Below are positions 1 through 4,820 of a DNA stretch of 6,073 nucleotides, in pieces. The notes under the pieces were generated by a model, which saw nothing but the letters and a program-made list of their open reading frames with translations, was not told the DNA's origin and searched no databases. Source of the DNA: Pseudomonadota bacterium (GTDB taxonomy: Bacteria > Pseudomonadota > Alphaproteobacteria > Sphingomonadales > Sphingomonadaceae); assembly GCA_947474905.1 (NCBI GenBank), contig CANJKQ010000071.1:1-6073 (forward strand), given 5' to 3'. The translations under genes were made by a program, and so were the position numbers. Position 1 is the stretch's first letter; every line of letters begins with the position of its first letter.

Positions 1-282
1 CGTGCACTCATCACCAAGACGGTTGCCGGCGCGATGATCGCCGGTGCGGCACTGGCGCTGTCGGCTTGCGGCCACAAGACCGAAACGACCACCGACAATG
101 CGATGACGTCGGAACTGAACACCACCGACGAAATGGCCACGGACAACATGACCGCGACCGACGGGGCGATGGCGTCGAACGACGCGGCGATGGCCTCGAA
201 CGATGCGATGGCCTCAAACGACGCCATGTCGTCGGGCGATGCGATGGCGTCGAACGACGCGATGTCGTCGAAGAAGCACTGA
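1..282 (+). CDS. Small Met-rich repeat lipoprotein, 5' end cut by window
   Basis: Function unknown. The frame is open from the first base, so the true start is probably just upstream; the first internal ATG (34) falls inside the signal peptide. Translated from base 1, a basic stretch with Lys-6 is followed by a hydrophobic segment ending in the lipobox L-S-A-C, with the lipidated Cys at codon 23 (bases 67-69). This predicts export and anchoring to a membrane by lipid. The mature part has about 70 residues, is rich in Thr, Asp, Asn and Met, and has no other Cys. From base 166 it becomes a six-residue repeat, A-M-A-S-N-D or A-M-S-S-G-D, in six units (166-183, 187-204, 205-222, 223-240, 241-258, 259-276), with one extra Ala codon at 184-186. 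It ends in KKH. Nine Met in the mature part could suggest metal binding or an oxidation sink, but that is speculation. A strong terminator follows 53 bases downstream. Confidence 0.8.
   Translation, partial: RALITKTVAGAMIAGAALALSACGHKTETTTDNAMTSELNTTDEMATDNMTATDGAMASNDAAMASNDAMASNDAMSSGDAMASNDAMSSKKH
166..276 (+). repeat. 18-bp in-frame tandem repeat in the lipoprotein gene
   Basis: Six in-frame 18-base units encode A-M-(A/S)-S-(N/G/K)-(D/K). The consensus is close to GCGATGGCGTCGAACGAC. A three-base GCG insertion follows the first unit. Copies differ mainly at third codon positions (tcg/tca, gac/gat, gcg/gcc), so the peptide is better conserved than the DNA. The last unit has diverged to AMSSKK. 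Such a tract can change copy number by slippage without breaking the frame. Confidence 0.85.
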
Positions 283-335
283 TCCGATCGGGCTGGCGCA
301 CCCCCGCGTCGGCCGATGATGCGATCCTGACAAGG

Positions 336-366
336 AAAGGGCCGTCCGCCATGGGCGGCCCTTTTT
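336..366 (+). terminator. Rho-independent terminator after the lipoprotein gene
   Basis: A 12-bp stem (336-347 with 353-364, one G-T wobble, GC-rich core GGGCCG/CGGCCC) has a 5-base loop and runs directly into a T5 tract (362-366). It lies 53 bases after the lipoprotein stop codon, with no other gene between. It should separate that transcript from the next plus-strand gene. The flanking A-rich side could also give weak termination on the other strand. Confidence 0.9.
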
Positions 367-500
367 CGTTGGCGGTTGTTTCTGGTGGCAAATCGTCTCC
401 CGCGACCCGCAACGGGGCAGAACGAGTCATCGTCGCGGCGAAAGCCTCTTCAGCTAACCGCCAAAAACGATTATCGCCACAGCCGACGGGGACACGGGCA

Positions 501-507
501 AAAAGGG
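501..507 (+). promoter_or_regulatory. Shine-Dalgarno-like site that favours the TTG start
   Basis: AAAAGGG ends 7 bases before the TTG at 515 and 16 bases before the in-frame ATG at 524. Normal ribosome spacing therefore favours TTG. The match to the anti-SD is only moderate. Confidence 0.5.
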
Positions 508-514
508 CAAGACG

Positions 515-1204
515 TTGCGTAACATGGCGTGGTGGCGGGGTTTGGTTTCGGGTCTGGCGCTGGTCACGACGGGGCTGGCAATGGCCGCGCCGGCATCGGC
601 GCAATTTTATCTGCGCAATCCGGTGATGACTGGCACGCCGATGACCGGCGACGAGCCCGACATCGGCTATCAGCTCCCCGGGGCGACGCCCGCCGAACTG
701 CGTGCCGGCATGACCTGGGCGATGCGCGCCGCGCTCAACGTCGCCGCGCTGCAATGCCAGTTTGAGCCGCAGCTGATGTCGGTTGAGAATTACAACGCCG
801 TCCTAGTCGACCATAAGGCTGAACTCACCAAGTCGCTGGCGACGTTGCAAGGCTATTTCACGCGAATGAACAAGAATAACAAGCTGCGCGGTACCAATGC
901 GCTCGACCAATTTGGGACACGGCTTTATTCGGGTTACTCAACCGTCACCGCGCAATATATTTTCTGCCTGACCGCGTCACAGGTTGCGACCGACGCGGTC
1001 TTTGCCAAGCGCGGCACTTTTGGTGATCTGGCCGTCGCTAGGCTGCGCGAGTTGCGCAACAGCCTGAAACCGGCGGGCGAGCAGCAATTTCCCGGCCGCT
1101 CGCCGCTCGACCAGGATTTCATGCAAACCAAGCTGATCGACCCCAGCTGCTGGACGCGCAAGAACCGCTGGGACACCAAACGCTGCGGTCCGCAACCGGG
1201 TTAA
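515..1204 (+). CDS. Secreted four-cysteine protein of unknown function
   Basis: I do not recognise a named family with certainty; the protein resembles uncharacterised exported proteins of sphingomonads. The first 29 residues form a classical signal peptide: Arg near the start, the hydrophobic core GLVSGLALVTTGLAMA, and an A-S-A cleavage motif before QF. The mature protein would be about 200 residues and periplasmic or secreted. It has four Cys (81, 151, 212, 224 from the TTG start), which could form two disulfides. The most family-like block is residues 70-106, with RAALNVAALQC and ENYNAVL, probably helical. The basic C-terminus contains DPSCW and KRCGPQPG. No catalytic motif is visible. The start is ambiguous: TTG at 515 fits the AAAAGGG site, while ATG at 524 gives a slightly shorter and equally good signal peptide. 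The gene stands alone after a terminator and converges on queE. Confidence 0.8.
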   Translation: MRNMAWWRGLVSGLALVTTGLAMAAPASAQFYLRNPVMTGTPMTGDEPDIGYQLPGATPAELRAGMTWAMRAALNVAALQCQFEPQLMSVENYNAVLVDHKAELTKSLATLQGYFTRMNKNNKLRGTNALDQFGTRLYSGYSTVTAQYIFCLTASQVATDAVFAKRGTFGDLAVARLRELRNSLKPAGEQQFPGRSPLDQDFMQTKLIDPSCWTRKNRWDTKRCGPQPG

Positions 1205-1241
1205 GCGCCGGGGAGGCCTGCCTGTGGGGGCAAGGTCATCG

Positions 1242-1326
1242 CGCCAGCGCGAGCCAGTAACGCCAAGGTGAGCCGGGGCATCACGCCAGCGCGAGCCACG
1301 TCGTCATGCCAGCGCAAGCTAGCATC
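1242..1326 (+). repeat. Three related short repeats with core GCCAGCGC(G/A)AGC
   Basis: The 15-mer CGCCAGCGCGAGCCA occurs identically at 1242-1256 and 1284-1298. A variant, TGCCAGCGCAAGCTA, is at 1307-1321 inside a 25-base unit (1302-1326). Each copy is preceded by a CATC, CATCA or CAT stretch. They look like decayed members of one dispersed palindromic repeat family of the REP type; the best-preserved copy is the inverted one at 1431-1455. Confidence 0.75.
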
Positions 1327-1430
1327 GCTTGCCAAATAAACTCTGCCCGCTTCAGACTGCCCTTGCGGGGTTAGCGAATCGATCAATCGCACAGGTCGCC
1401 CACAGGTCGCACGGGGGCGGAGCCGCCAGC

Positions 1431-1455
1431 GATCCCAGCTTGCGCTGGGATGACG
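1431..1455 (-). repeat. Inverted, well-preserved copy of the same short palindromic repeat
   Basis: Read on the minus strand this unit begins CGTCATCCCAGCGCAAGCTG. It matches the 25-base unit at 1302-1326 at 22 of 25 positions in opposite orientation. It is itself a hairpin: ATCCCAGC and GCTGGGAT are complementary around a short centre. The pair could fold together across about 105 bases in RNA from either converging gene. Its similarity to intergenic repeats common in sphingomonads is from memory, not a search. Confidence 0.75.
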
Positions 1456-1505
1456 GTGCGGCGGGAGGGCAGATTTGGTCGCGGAAGGACAGCGCACTCG
1501 TGGCG

Positions 1506-2138
1506 CTACTGCAGCCCCAGCAGCTTGTGCGTCTGCAGGCTCAGCCGCCAGCGCGGGCGGTTGAGCACCAGGTCAATCGCTGCCTCACGATTGGCGTCGG
1601 CTGCCGGGCTGTCCATCGGCTGCACCAGCCAATGGCGGAAATTCCAGCTTTCGATCGTGTCGATATCGGTGCCCGGCTGCGGCCAGACGAGCTTCAGTTC
1701 ATCGCCCGCACGCTGCACCACCGCACTCCCGGCCTTGGGGCTGACGCAGACCCAGTCGATGCCGGCATGGACGGGAAGCGTGCCATTGGTCTCAATCGCG
1801 ATGGTGAAGCCCGCCTGGTGCAGCGCATCGACTAGGGCATCATCCACCTGCAGCATCGGCTCGCCCCCGGTCAGCACGGCAAAACGCTCCGCCAGCCCCG
1901 CGCCCCACAAGCCCGTAGCCGCCCCGGCCAGCGCCGCGGCATCGGCAAAGCGCCCCCCGCCATCGCCATCGGTGCCGACGAAATCGGTGTCGCAGAACTG
2001 GCAGATGGCGCTGGCCCGGTCCGCCTCGCGCCCCGACCATAAATTGCAGCCGGCAAAGCGGATGAACACCGCGCGCCGCCCGGCATTCACGCCTTCGCCC
2101 TGCAACGTCAGGAACATCTCCTTGACGGCATAGCTCAT
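1506..2138 (-). CDS. queE: 7-carboxy-7-deazaguanine synthase QueE (radical SAM)
   Basis: QueE rearranges 6-carboxy-5,6,7,8-tetrahydropterin to 7-carboxy-7-deazaguanine (CDG) using S-adenosylmethionine, an iron-sulfur cluster and Mg2+; CDG is the substrate of QueC. With ATG at 2138 the product has 210 residues, the usual size. It opens with the family-typical LQGEGVNAGRRAVFIRFAGC. The cluster cysteines are 31, 46 and 49 in a C-X14-C-X2-C arrangement, the variant known from one QueE subfamily instead of the standard CX3CX2C. CDTDF follows the last Cys. GGEP is at about 91-94, SPK lies mid-protein, and QTHK is near the C-terminus. An upstream in-frame extension to 2261 lies inside queC and does not look like QueE; ATG at 2162 would overlap queC. 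No strong SD precedes the chosen start. Seven bases separate it from the queC stop, so the two are probably translated from one mRNA. Confidence 0.93.
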   Translation of the reverse strand: MSYAVKEMFLTLQGEGVNAGRRAVFIRFAGCNLWSGREADRASAICQFCDTDFVGTDGDGGGRFADAAALAGAATGLWGAGLAERFAVLTGGEPMLQVDDALVDALHQAGFTIAIETNGTLPVHAGIDWVCVSPKAGSAVVQRAGDELKLVWPQPGTDIDTIESWNFRHWLVQPMDSPAADANREAAIDLVLNRPRWRLSLQTHKLLGLQ

Positions 2139-2145
2139 CGCCGCG

Positions 2146-2835
2146 TCACGGCCGCGCGGCATAATGGGTGGGATCGGGCACGCCCGCTTCGGCAAAGCCG
2201 CGCTGGCGCAGGCGACAACTGTCGCACAACCCGCAATGCAGCGCCCCCGGTGCCGGATCATAGCATGACCAGCTCATCCCCGCGTCGAGCCCCAGCCGCG
2301 CCGCCTCCAAAACGATCTGCGCCTTCGTCATGTGCTGAAGCGGCGCGTGGATGCGAAACTGCATCCCCTCAACCCCCGCGCGCGTCGCCAGCGTCGCCAT
2401 CGTTTCAAAGGCGGAAATGAATTCGGGGCGACAATCGGGATAGCCCGAATAATCGAGCGCGTTGACGCCGATATAAAGGTCGCGCGCGCCCGCTGCCTCT
2501 GCCCAACCCAATGCGAGGCTGAGGAAAATCGTGTTCCTGGCCGGCACATAGGTAACGGGGATACCCGGCCCCACCCCATCCTTGGGCACGGCGATGTCGT
2601 CGGTCAGCGCCGAGCCGCCAAAGGCCGAGAGGTCGATCGGCAACACGATATGCTGCACCGCGCCCAGCGCCTGGGCAATGCGCCGCGCCGCGGCAATCTC
2701 GACGCGGTGCCGCTGGTTGTAATCGATGGACAGCGCCAGCAGCTGATGCCCGTCTTCGCGCGCTCGTGCAGCGGAAACCATTGAATCCAGGCCACCCGAT
2801 ACCAGCGCGACCGCAAGTGATTGATGTTCAGTCAT
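2146..2835 (-). CDS. queC: 7-cyano-7-deazaguanine (preQ0) synthase QueC
   Basis: QueC is a cytosolic ATP-dependent ligase that converts CDG and ammonia to preQ0, the precursor of queuosine in tRNA and, in some bacteria, of deazapurines in DNA. The 229-residue length is normal. The ATP-binding PP-loop SGGLDS is at 13-18, and SIDYNQRH follows at about 36-43. VPARNTIFLSLALGWAE and GVNALDYSGYPDCRPEF are typical QueC blocks. Four zinc-binding cysteines lie near the C-terminus at 191, 201, 204 and 207 (SCYDP, then HCGLCDSC). All key residues are present. A stop codon closes the frame four codons upstream of ATG 2835 with no other start between. No clear SD precedes the ATG. It is first in the queC-queE pair. 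queD, folE and queF are not in the window, so preQ0 use here cannot be told from this sequence alone. Confidence 0.95.
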   Translation of the reverse strand: MTEHQSLAVALVSGGLDSMVSAARAREDGHQLLALSIDYNQRHRVEIAAARRIAQALGAVQHIVLPIDLSAFGGSALTDDIAVPKDGVGPGIPVTYVPARNTIFLSLALGWAEAAGARDLYIGVNALDYSGYPDCRPEFISAFETMATLATRAGVEGMQFRIHAPLQHMTKAQIVLEAARLGLDAGMSWSCYDPAPGALHCGLCDSCRLRQRGFAEAGVPDPTHYAARP

Positions 2836-2897
2836 GACGCCGCGCAGCTAGTGGTTCGCGTTGCCGCGCGCAACCGGCCTTGCAAGCGCTCCCCGAT

Positions 2898-3018
2898 CCT
2901 CCCTTGCCAGGGGGAGGTGGCACGCCTTGGCGTGACGGAGGGGGAGGAAGGCAAAACGACTGTTGGGTTAACCGCCCCCTCCGTCGCCTTCGGCGCCACC
3001 TCCCCCTGGCGGGGGAGG
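2898..3018. repeat. Large imperfect palindrome upstream of queC
   Basis: The left arm 2898-2944 and right arm 2975-3018 are approximate reverse complements. Shared blocks are GCCAGGGGGAGGTGGC near the outer ends and GACGGAGGGGG toward the centre. Each arm also folds on itself: CCTCCC with GGGAGG at the outer ends, and ACGCC with GGCGT in the left arm. The spacer 2945-2974 is A/T-richer and unrelated. No coding sequence is carried. The architecture (outer hairpin, inner hairpin, GGAGGGG inner block) parallels the element at 5745-5876, suggesting two members of related non-autonomous repeat families. Confidence 0.8.
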
Positions 3019-3054
3019 TGGGGAGTCAGCCAAGGTTGTTGGAACACGATCCCG

Positions 3055-3093
3055 AAAAAGAAGCGGGCCGCTCCCCGGTGAGGGAAGCGGCCC
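3055..3093 (-). terminator. Rho-independent terminator for the DUF3617-like gene
   Basis: Read on the minus strand, the 8-bp stem GGGCCGCT/AGCGGCCC (3065-3072 with 3086-3093) extends past one mismatch by a CCC/GGG segment (3074-3076 with 3082-3084) around a 5-base loop. A T5 tract (A5 at 3055-3059 on the plus strand) begins five bases past the stem. It lies about 85 bases beyond the stop codon at 3179 and would end that transcript before the queC region. Confidence 0.8.
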
Positions 3094-3150
3094 AGGGAGC
3101 TTCGCGGAAGAAGCCATGGGAGGAAAGCGTGCCCGAAAGACACGAGCACC
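3055..3150 (-). ncRNA. Candidate small RNA or structured 3' UTR (three hairpins)
   Basis: On the minus strand the order is: hairpin A (3128-3133 with 3139-3144, 6 bp with one G-T), an unpaired linker containing CTTTCCTCCCAT, hairpin B (3099-3103 with 3110-3114, 5 bp), a short linker, then the terminator hairpin and T tract. An exposed CCTCCC between hairpins recalls alphaproteobacterial trans-acting small RNAs that pair with Shine-Dalgarno sequences. The 5' end at 3150 is a guess and no promoter was found. It may be only the 3' UTR of the DUF3617-like gene, or released from it by processing. The same bases read on the plus strand form an SD plus a tiny ORF, an alternative explanation. Confidence 0.3.
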
Positions 3151-3178
3151 GTCCTAACAAGCCCAAGTAAAATCGCGG

Positions 3179-3640
3179 TTAACGCGCGCTCGTCTGGCAT
3201 GCGCCCAGCCGCCGCCCCGCATAATCCATGTCGAACGGCGCGGCCTGCGCAATTCCCTGCGTCTGCAACCTGATCTGGCGGGGCGTGTCGAGCGTGATCG
3301 TGGTGCGGCCGCTGCCCGCCGCGTCGCAGCTGTAATTGACGGTCCCCGACTGCGGCGTATCTTCCACCACATAGCGGGTGCAGGCGGCATGGGCGTGGCG
3401 CAGCTGGATCAGCTGATCCGCATCGATCAGGCACATCAGCTTGGGCGCGGCGGTGGAGCCGACCTCGCGCAATTCCCATTGCCCCGGTTCGATCGCGCGG
3501 GTGACGGCAAGCATCGGGGTCTTGAGCGGGCTGGCGGCCACCAGGGCAAGCGTGGCGGCAAACATCATGCCCGCATAGCGCGCCTGTCGGCTGGCAATTG
3601 GTTTTCGCACTGGCGGATTTGGCATTGGCGGATTCGGCAT
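3179..3640 (-). CDS. DUF3617-like small exported protein
   Basis: Function unknown. The 153-residue product starts with a basic, Pro-rich N-terminus, followed by a hydrophobic segment at about 22-38 (YAGMMFAATLALVAASP) that should act as a signal peptide or membrane anchor. The rest is expected outside the cytoplasm. The pattern 'IEPGQWELREVG' (50-61), a Cys-containing strand, then YSC, GRTTITLDTP and a final GAC matches what I recall of DUF3617 proteins, small periplasmic proteins of proteobacteria. Four Cys (70, 87, 105, 148) could form two disulfides. ATG 3640 is chosen because AGGAG lies 8 bases upstream; Met-25 or Met-26 would give a more standard signal peptide. The first ten residues are a duplicated MPNPP. 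It lies 128 bases after hslO in the same direction and has its own terminator. Confidence 0.8.
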   Translation of the reverse strand: MPNPPMPNPPVRKPIASRQARYAGMMFAATLALVAASPLKTPMLAVTRAIEPGQWELREVGSTAAPKLMCLIDADQLIQLRHAHAACTRYVVEDTPQSGTVNYSCDAAGSGRTTITLDTPRQIRLQTQGIAQAAPFDMDYAGRRLGACQTSAR

Positions 3641-3641
3641 T
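3612..3641 (-). repeat. 15-bp tandem duplication at the start of the DUF3617-like gene
   Basis: GGCGGATTTGGCATT (3612-3626) is followed directly by GGCGGATTCGGCATT (3627-3641), 14 of 15 identical. It duplicates the start codon and encodes MPNPP twice, so two in-frame ATGs sit 15 bases apart (3640 and 3625). Only the outer one has an SD at normal spacing. Confidence 0.85.
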
Positions 3642-3648
3642 GGAAGCG

Positions 3649-3653
3649 CTCCT
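3649..3653 (-). promoter_or_regulatory. Shine-Dalgarno site for the DUF3617-like gene
   Basis: On the minus strand AGGAG is followed by 8 bases and then ATG at 3640. This is the best SD near any candidate start of this gene and decides the start call in favour of the longer form. Confidence 0.7.
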
Positions 3654-3768
3654 GCAGTCGCCGGCCCGCCCCCGATCGCGGGAAACCGGTAGTCATGCGA
3701 CGGCGCGACGCCGTTTCTTATCCGTCACTTTATATCATGGGGGATTCAGCCCCGATAATCAATGACCG

Positions 3769-4680
3769 TTACGCAGCCATATCATCCACCATCAGCGGAA
3801 ATTTGGTCGCGCAGAACGCGCAATCGACGGTAATCACGCCATTTTCATCCGCCATGGCGCGCCGCTCCTCGACGGGAAATTTGGCGATGACCTGCGCGAT
3901 ATAATCGGGCGTACAGCGGCAGCCGCGCGACAGGGGCAGCGTGGTCAATACGCGGACTTCCTCTTCCTCGTTGAACAGCCGCCAGATCAGCGTTTCGAGC
4001 GTCGCCGCCGAATCGGTCAGCTCGTCGGGCTCGATAGTCGCGCCCAACGCCTCGACATGCTGCCATTCGGGATGGTCGAGCCGGGTATGAATGCGATCCC
4101 GCCCCTCCTCGCCCTCGGGCAGATGCTGAAGGAACAGCCCACCGACCACGCACCGGCCATCGTCATCCTTGCGCAAGCCGACGCGGACCAGGGTCGGCAA
4201 TTGTTCGGACTGGACGAAATAGCTCTCCACCGCCTGCGCCAGCGTATCGCCGTCGAGCGGCACGATCCCCTGATAGCGCTCGCCGGTCAGCGCCTGGTCG
4301 AAAGTGATCGTCAGATAAGCCGCGCCAAACAGCGCAAACAGCGTCGGATCGGCCGGCGCCCCGGCCAGCCGGTCGGGGTCGAACTCGACATAGCCGCGCA
4401 CTTCGCCGCCCTTGTAATCGCACACCAGCAAGCGAACGACGCCGGTTTCCGACTGGGTCTGCAGCGTCAATTGGCCGCCCGCGTCCTTCAGCGTCGATCC
4501 GATCAGCGCGGTCAGCGTCAGCGCTTCGGCGAGCAGCTTTTCGATTGCGGGCGGATAGGCGTGCTTTGACAGGATCCCGTCGAGCACCGGCCCCATCCGC
4601 ACGAACCGCCCGCGCGCGTGCCGCTCAGGGATGGTGAAGCCGAGCGCGATGTCGACATTAGGCAAATTGAGATCGGTCAT
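3769..4680 (-). CDS. hslO: Redox-regulated chaperone Hsp33 (HslO)
   Basis: Hsp33 is a cytosolic holdase activated by oxidation and unfolding: its C-terminal zinc centre is released when the cysteines form disulfides, and the protein then binds unfolded clients. The 303-residue length is normal. The N-terminal domain has family blocks such as GRFVRMGPVLDGIL, LAEALTLTALIGSTLK and a region around VRLLVCDYKGGEVRGY. The redox switch is complete: C-X-C at 254/256 (RGCRCTPDYI) and C-X-X-C at 287/290 (VDCAFCATKF), 30 residues apart. The frame extends upstream to an ATG at 4755, but those 25 codons are the inverted repeat and encode nothing Hsp33-like. ATG 4680 is preferred over the adjacent ATG 4683 because GGA lies 6 bases before it; the SD is weak. 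It follows argF by 140 bases, the third gene of an argD-argF-hslO order that I recall from other alphaproteobacteria. Confidence 0.95.
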   Translation of the reverse strand: MTDLNLPNVDIALGFTIPERHARGRFVRMGPVLDGILSKHAYPPAIEKLLAEALTLTALIGSTLKDAGGQLTLQTQSETGVVRLLVCDYKGGEVRGYVEFDPDRLAGAPADPTLFALFGAAYLTITFDQALTGERYQGIVPLDGDTLAQAVESYFVQSEQLPTLVRVGLRKDDDGRCVVGGLFLQHLPEGEEGRDRIHTRLDHPEWQHVEALGATIEPDELTDSAATLETLIWRLFNEEEEVRVLTTLPLSRGCRCTPDYIAQVIAKFPVEERRAMADENGVITVDCAFCATKFPLMVDDMAA

Positions 4681-4685
4681 CATTC

Positions 4686-4772
4686 GTCCGTTCGGGCTGA
4701 GCTTGTCGAAGCCCTGCCCTTCTTGCCGCGAGGAAAAAGGACGGCCCTTCGACAAGCTCAGGGCGAACGGAC
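4686..4772. repeat. Inverted repeat between argF and hslO
   Basis: The arms 4686-4710 and 4748-4772 are reverse complements at 23 of 25 positions, with a perfect core TTCGACAAGCTCAG. The centre (4711-4747) holds further, weaker complementarity (CCCTGCCCTT against AAGGACGG) and the GCCGCGAGG tip. The core motif is of a kind I recall as widespread between genes in sphingomonads and some other proteobacteria. The left arm ends 3 bases before the first ATG of the hslO start pair. There is no T tract of terminator type on either side. Confidence 0.9.
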
Positions 4773-4820
4773 TTCAGGTGAGATGTCGCGTTAGATAAGG
4801 TACCGCGCCGCCAACGCAAC

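Larger units (their letters stand above)
1205..1505. other. Convergent intergenic gap, no gene seen, repeat-filled
   Basis: This gap separates the 3' ends of the secreted-protein gene and queE. I find no credible coding sequence; the open frames that cross it run on antisense to queE. It holds the related short repeats listed separately (1242-1326 and 1431-1455) and a small direct repeat, CACAGGTCGC, at 1390-1399 and 1401-1410. I saw no hairpin followed by a T tract for either flanking gene, so termination may be Rho-dependent or may involve the repeats. Confidence 0.7.
2836..3178. other. Gap upstream of queC: palindrome plus structured 3' region
   Basis: This 343-base gap separates queC from the next minus-strand gene. 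From queC outward it contains about 60 bases of unassigned leader, a 121-base imperfect palindrome (2898-3018), a minus-strand terminator (3055-3093) and two smaller hairpins (3099-3114, 3128-3144). The queC promoter should lie here, because the terminator cuts off transcription from upstream. I could not identify a convincing -35/-10 pair. No preQ1 riboswitch consensus was found. Confidence 0.7.

Noticed and set aside
369..464. Inverted repeat TTGGCGGTT (369-377) and AACCGCCAA (456-464)
   Set aside because: Nine base pairs across 78 bases with nothing supporting it in between; it can occur by chance, although a role in the leader of the next gene cannot be excluded.
1390..1410. CACAGGTCGC twice, separated by one base, as a possible regulator site
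   Set aside because: It is in a convergent gap with no promoter nearby; most likely a small slippage duplication.
1329..1835. Plus-strand open frame of 168 codons starting in the repeat gap
   Set aside because: Most of it lies antisense to queE, and its start is in repeat DNA with no SD. It is explained as a shadow frame.
2139..2261. N-terminal extension of QueE by 41 residues
   Set aside because: It overlaps the queC C-terminus in another frame. The QueE family begins close to the YAVKEMFLTLQGEG block, which ATG 2138 gives directly.
2836..2897. preQ1-type riboswitch ahead of queC
   Set aside because: A local hairpin exists (GTTGC/GCAAC in the minus-strand leader), but the A-rich tail and loop of known preQ1 riboswitches are absent.
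3700..3760. hslO terminator and a promoter for the DUF3617-like gene
   Set aside because: GGGG/CCCC (3740-3743 with 3750-3753) is short and has no T tract on the minus strand. TATAAA (complement of 3729-3734) could be a -10, but no good -35 sits at proper spacing. ACGGCG/CGCCGT at about 3703-3717 has a T-rich side only on the plus strand, where no gene ends.
4681..4755. N-terminal extension of HslO by 25 residues
   Set aside because: The extension is translated inverted repeat and does not resemble the Hsp33 N-terminus; ATG 4680 or 4683 starts the familiar sequence.
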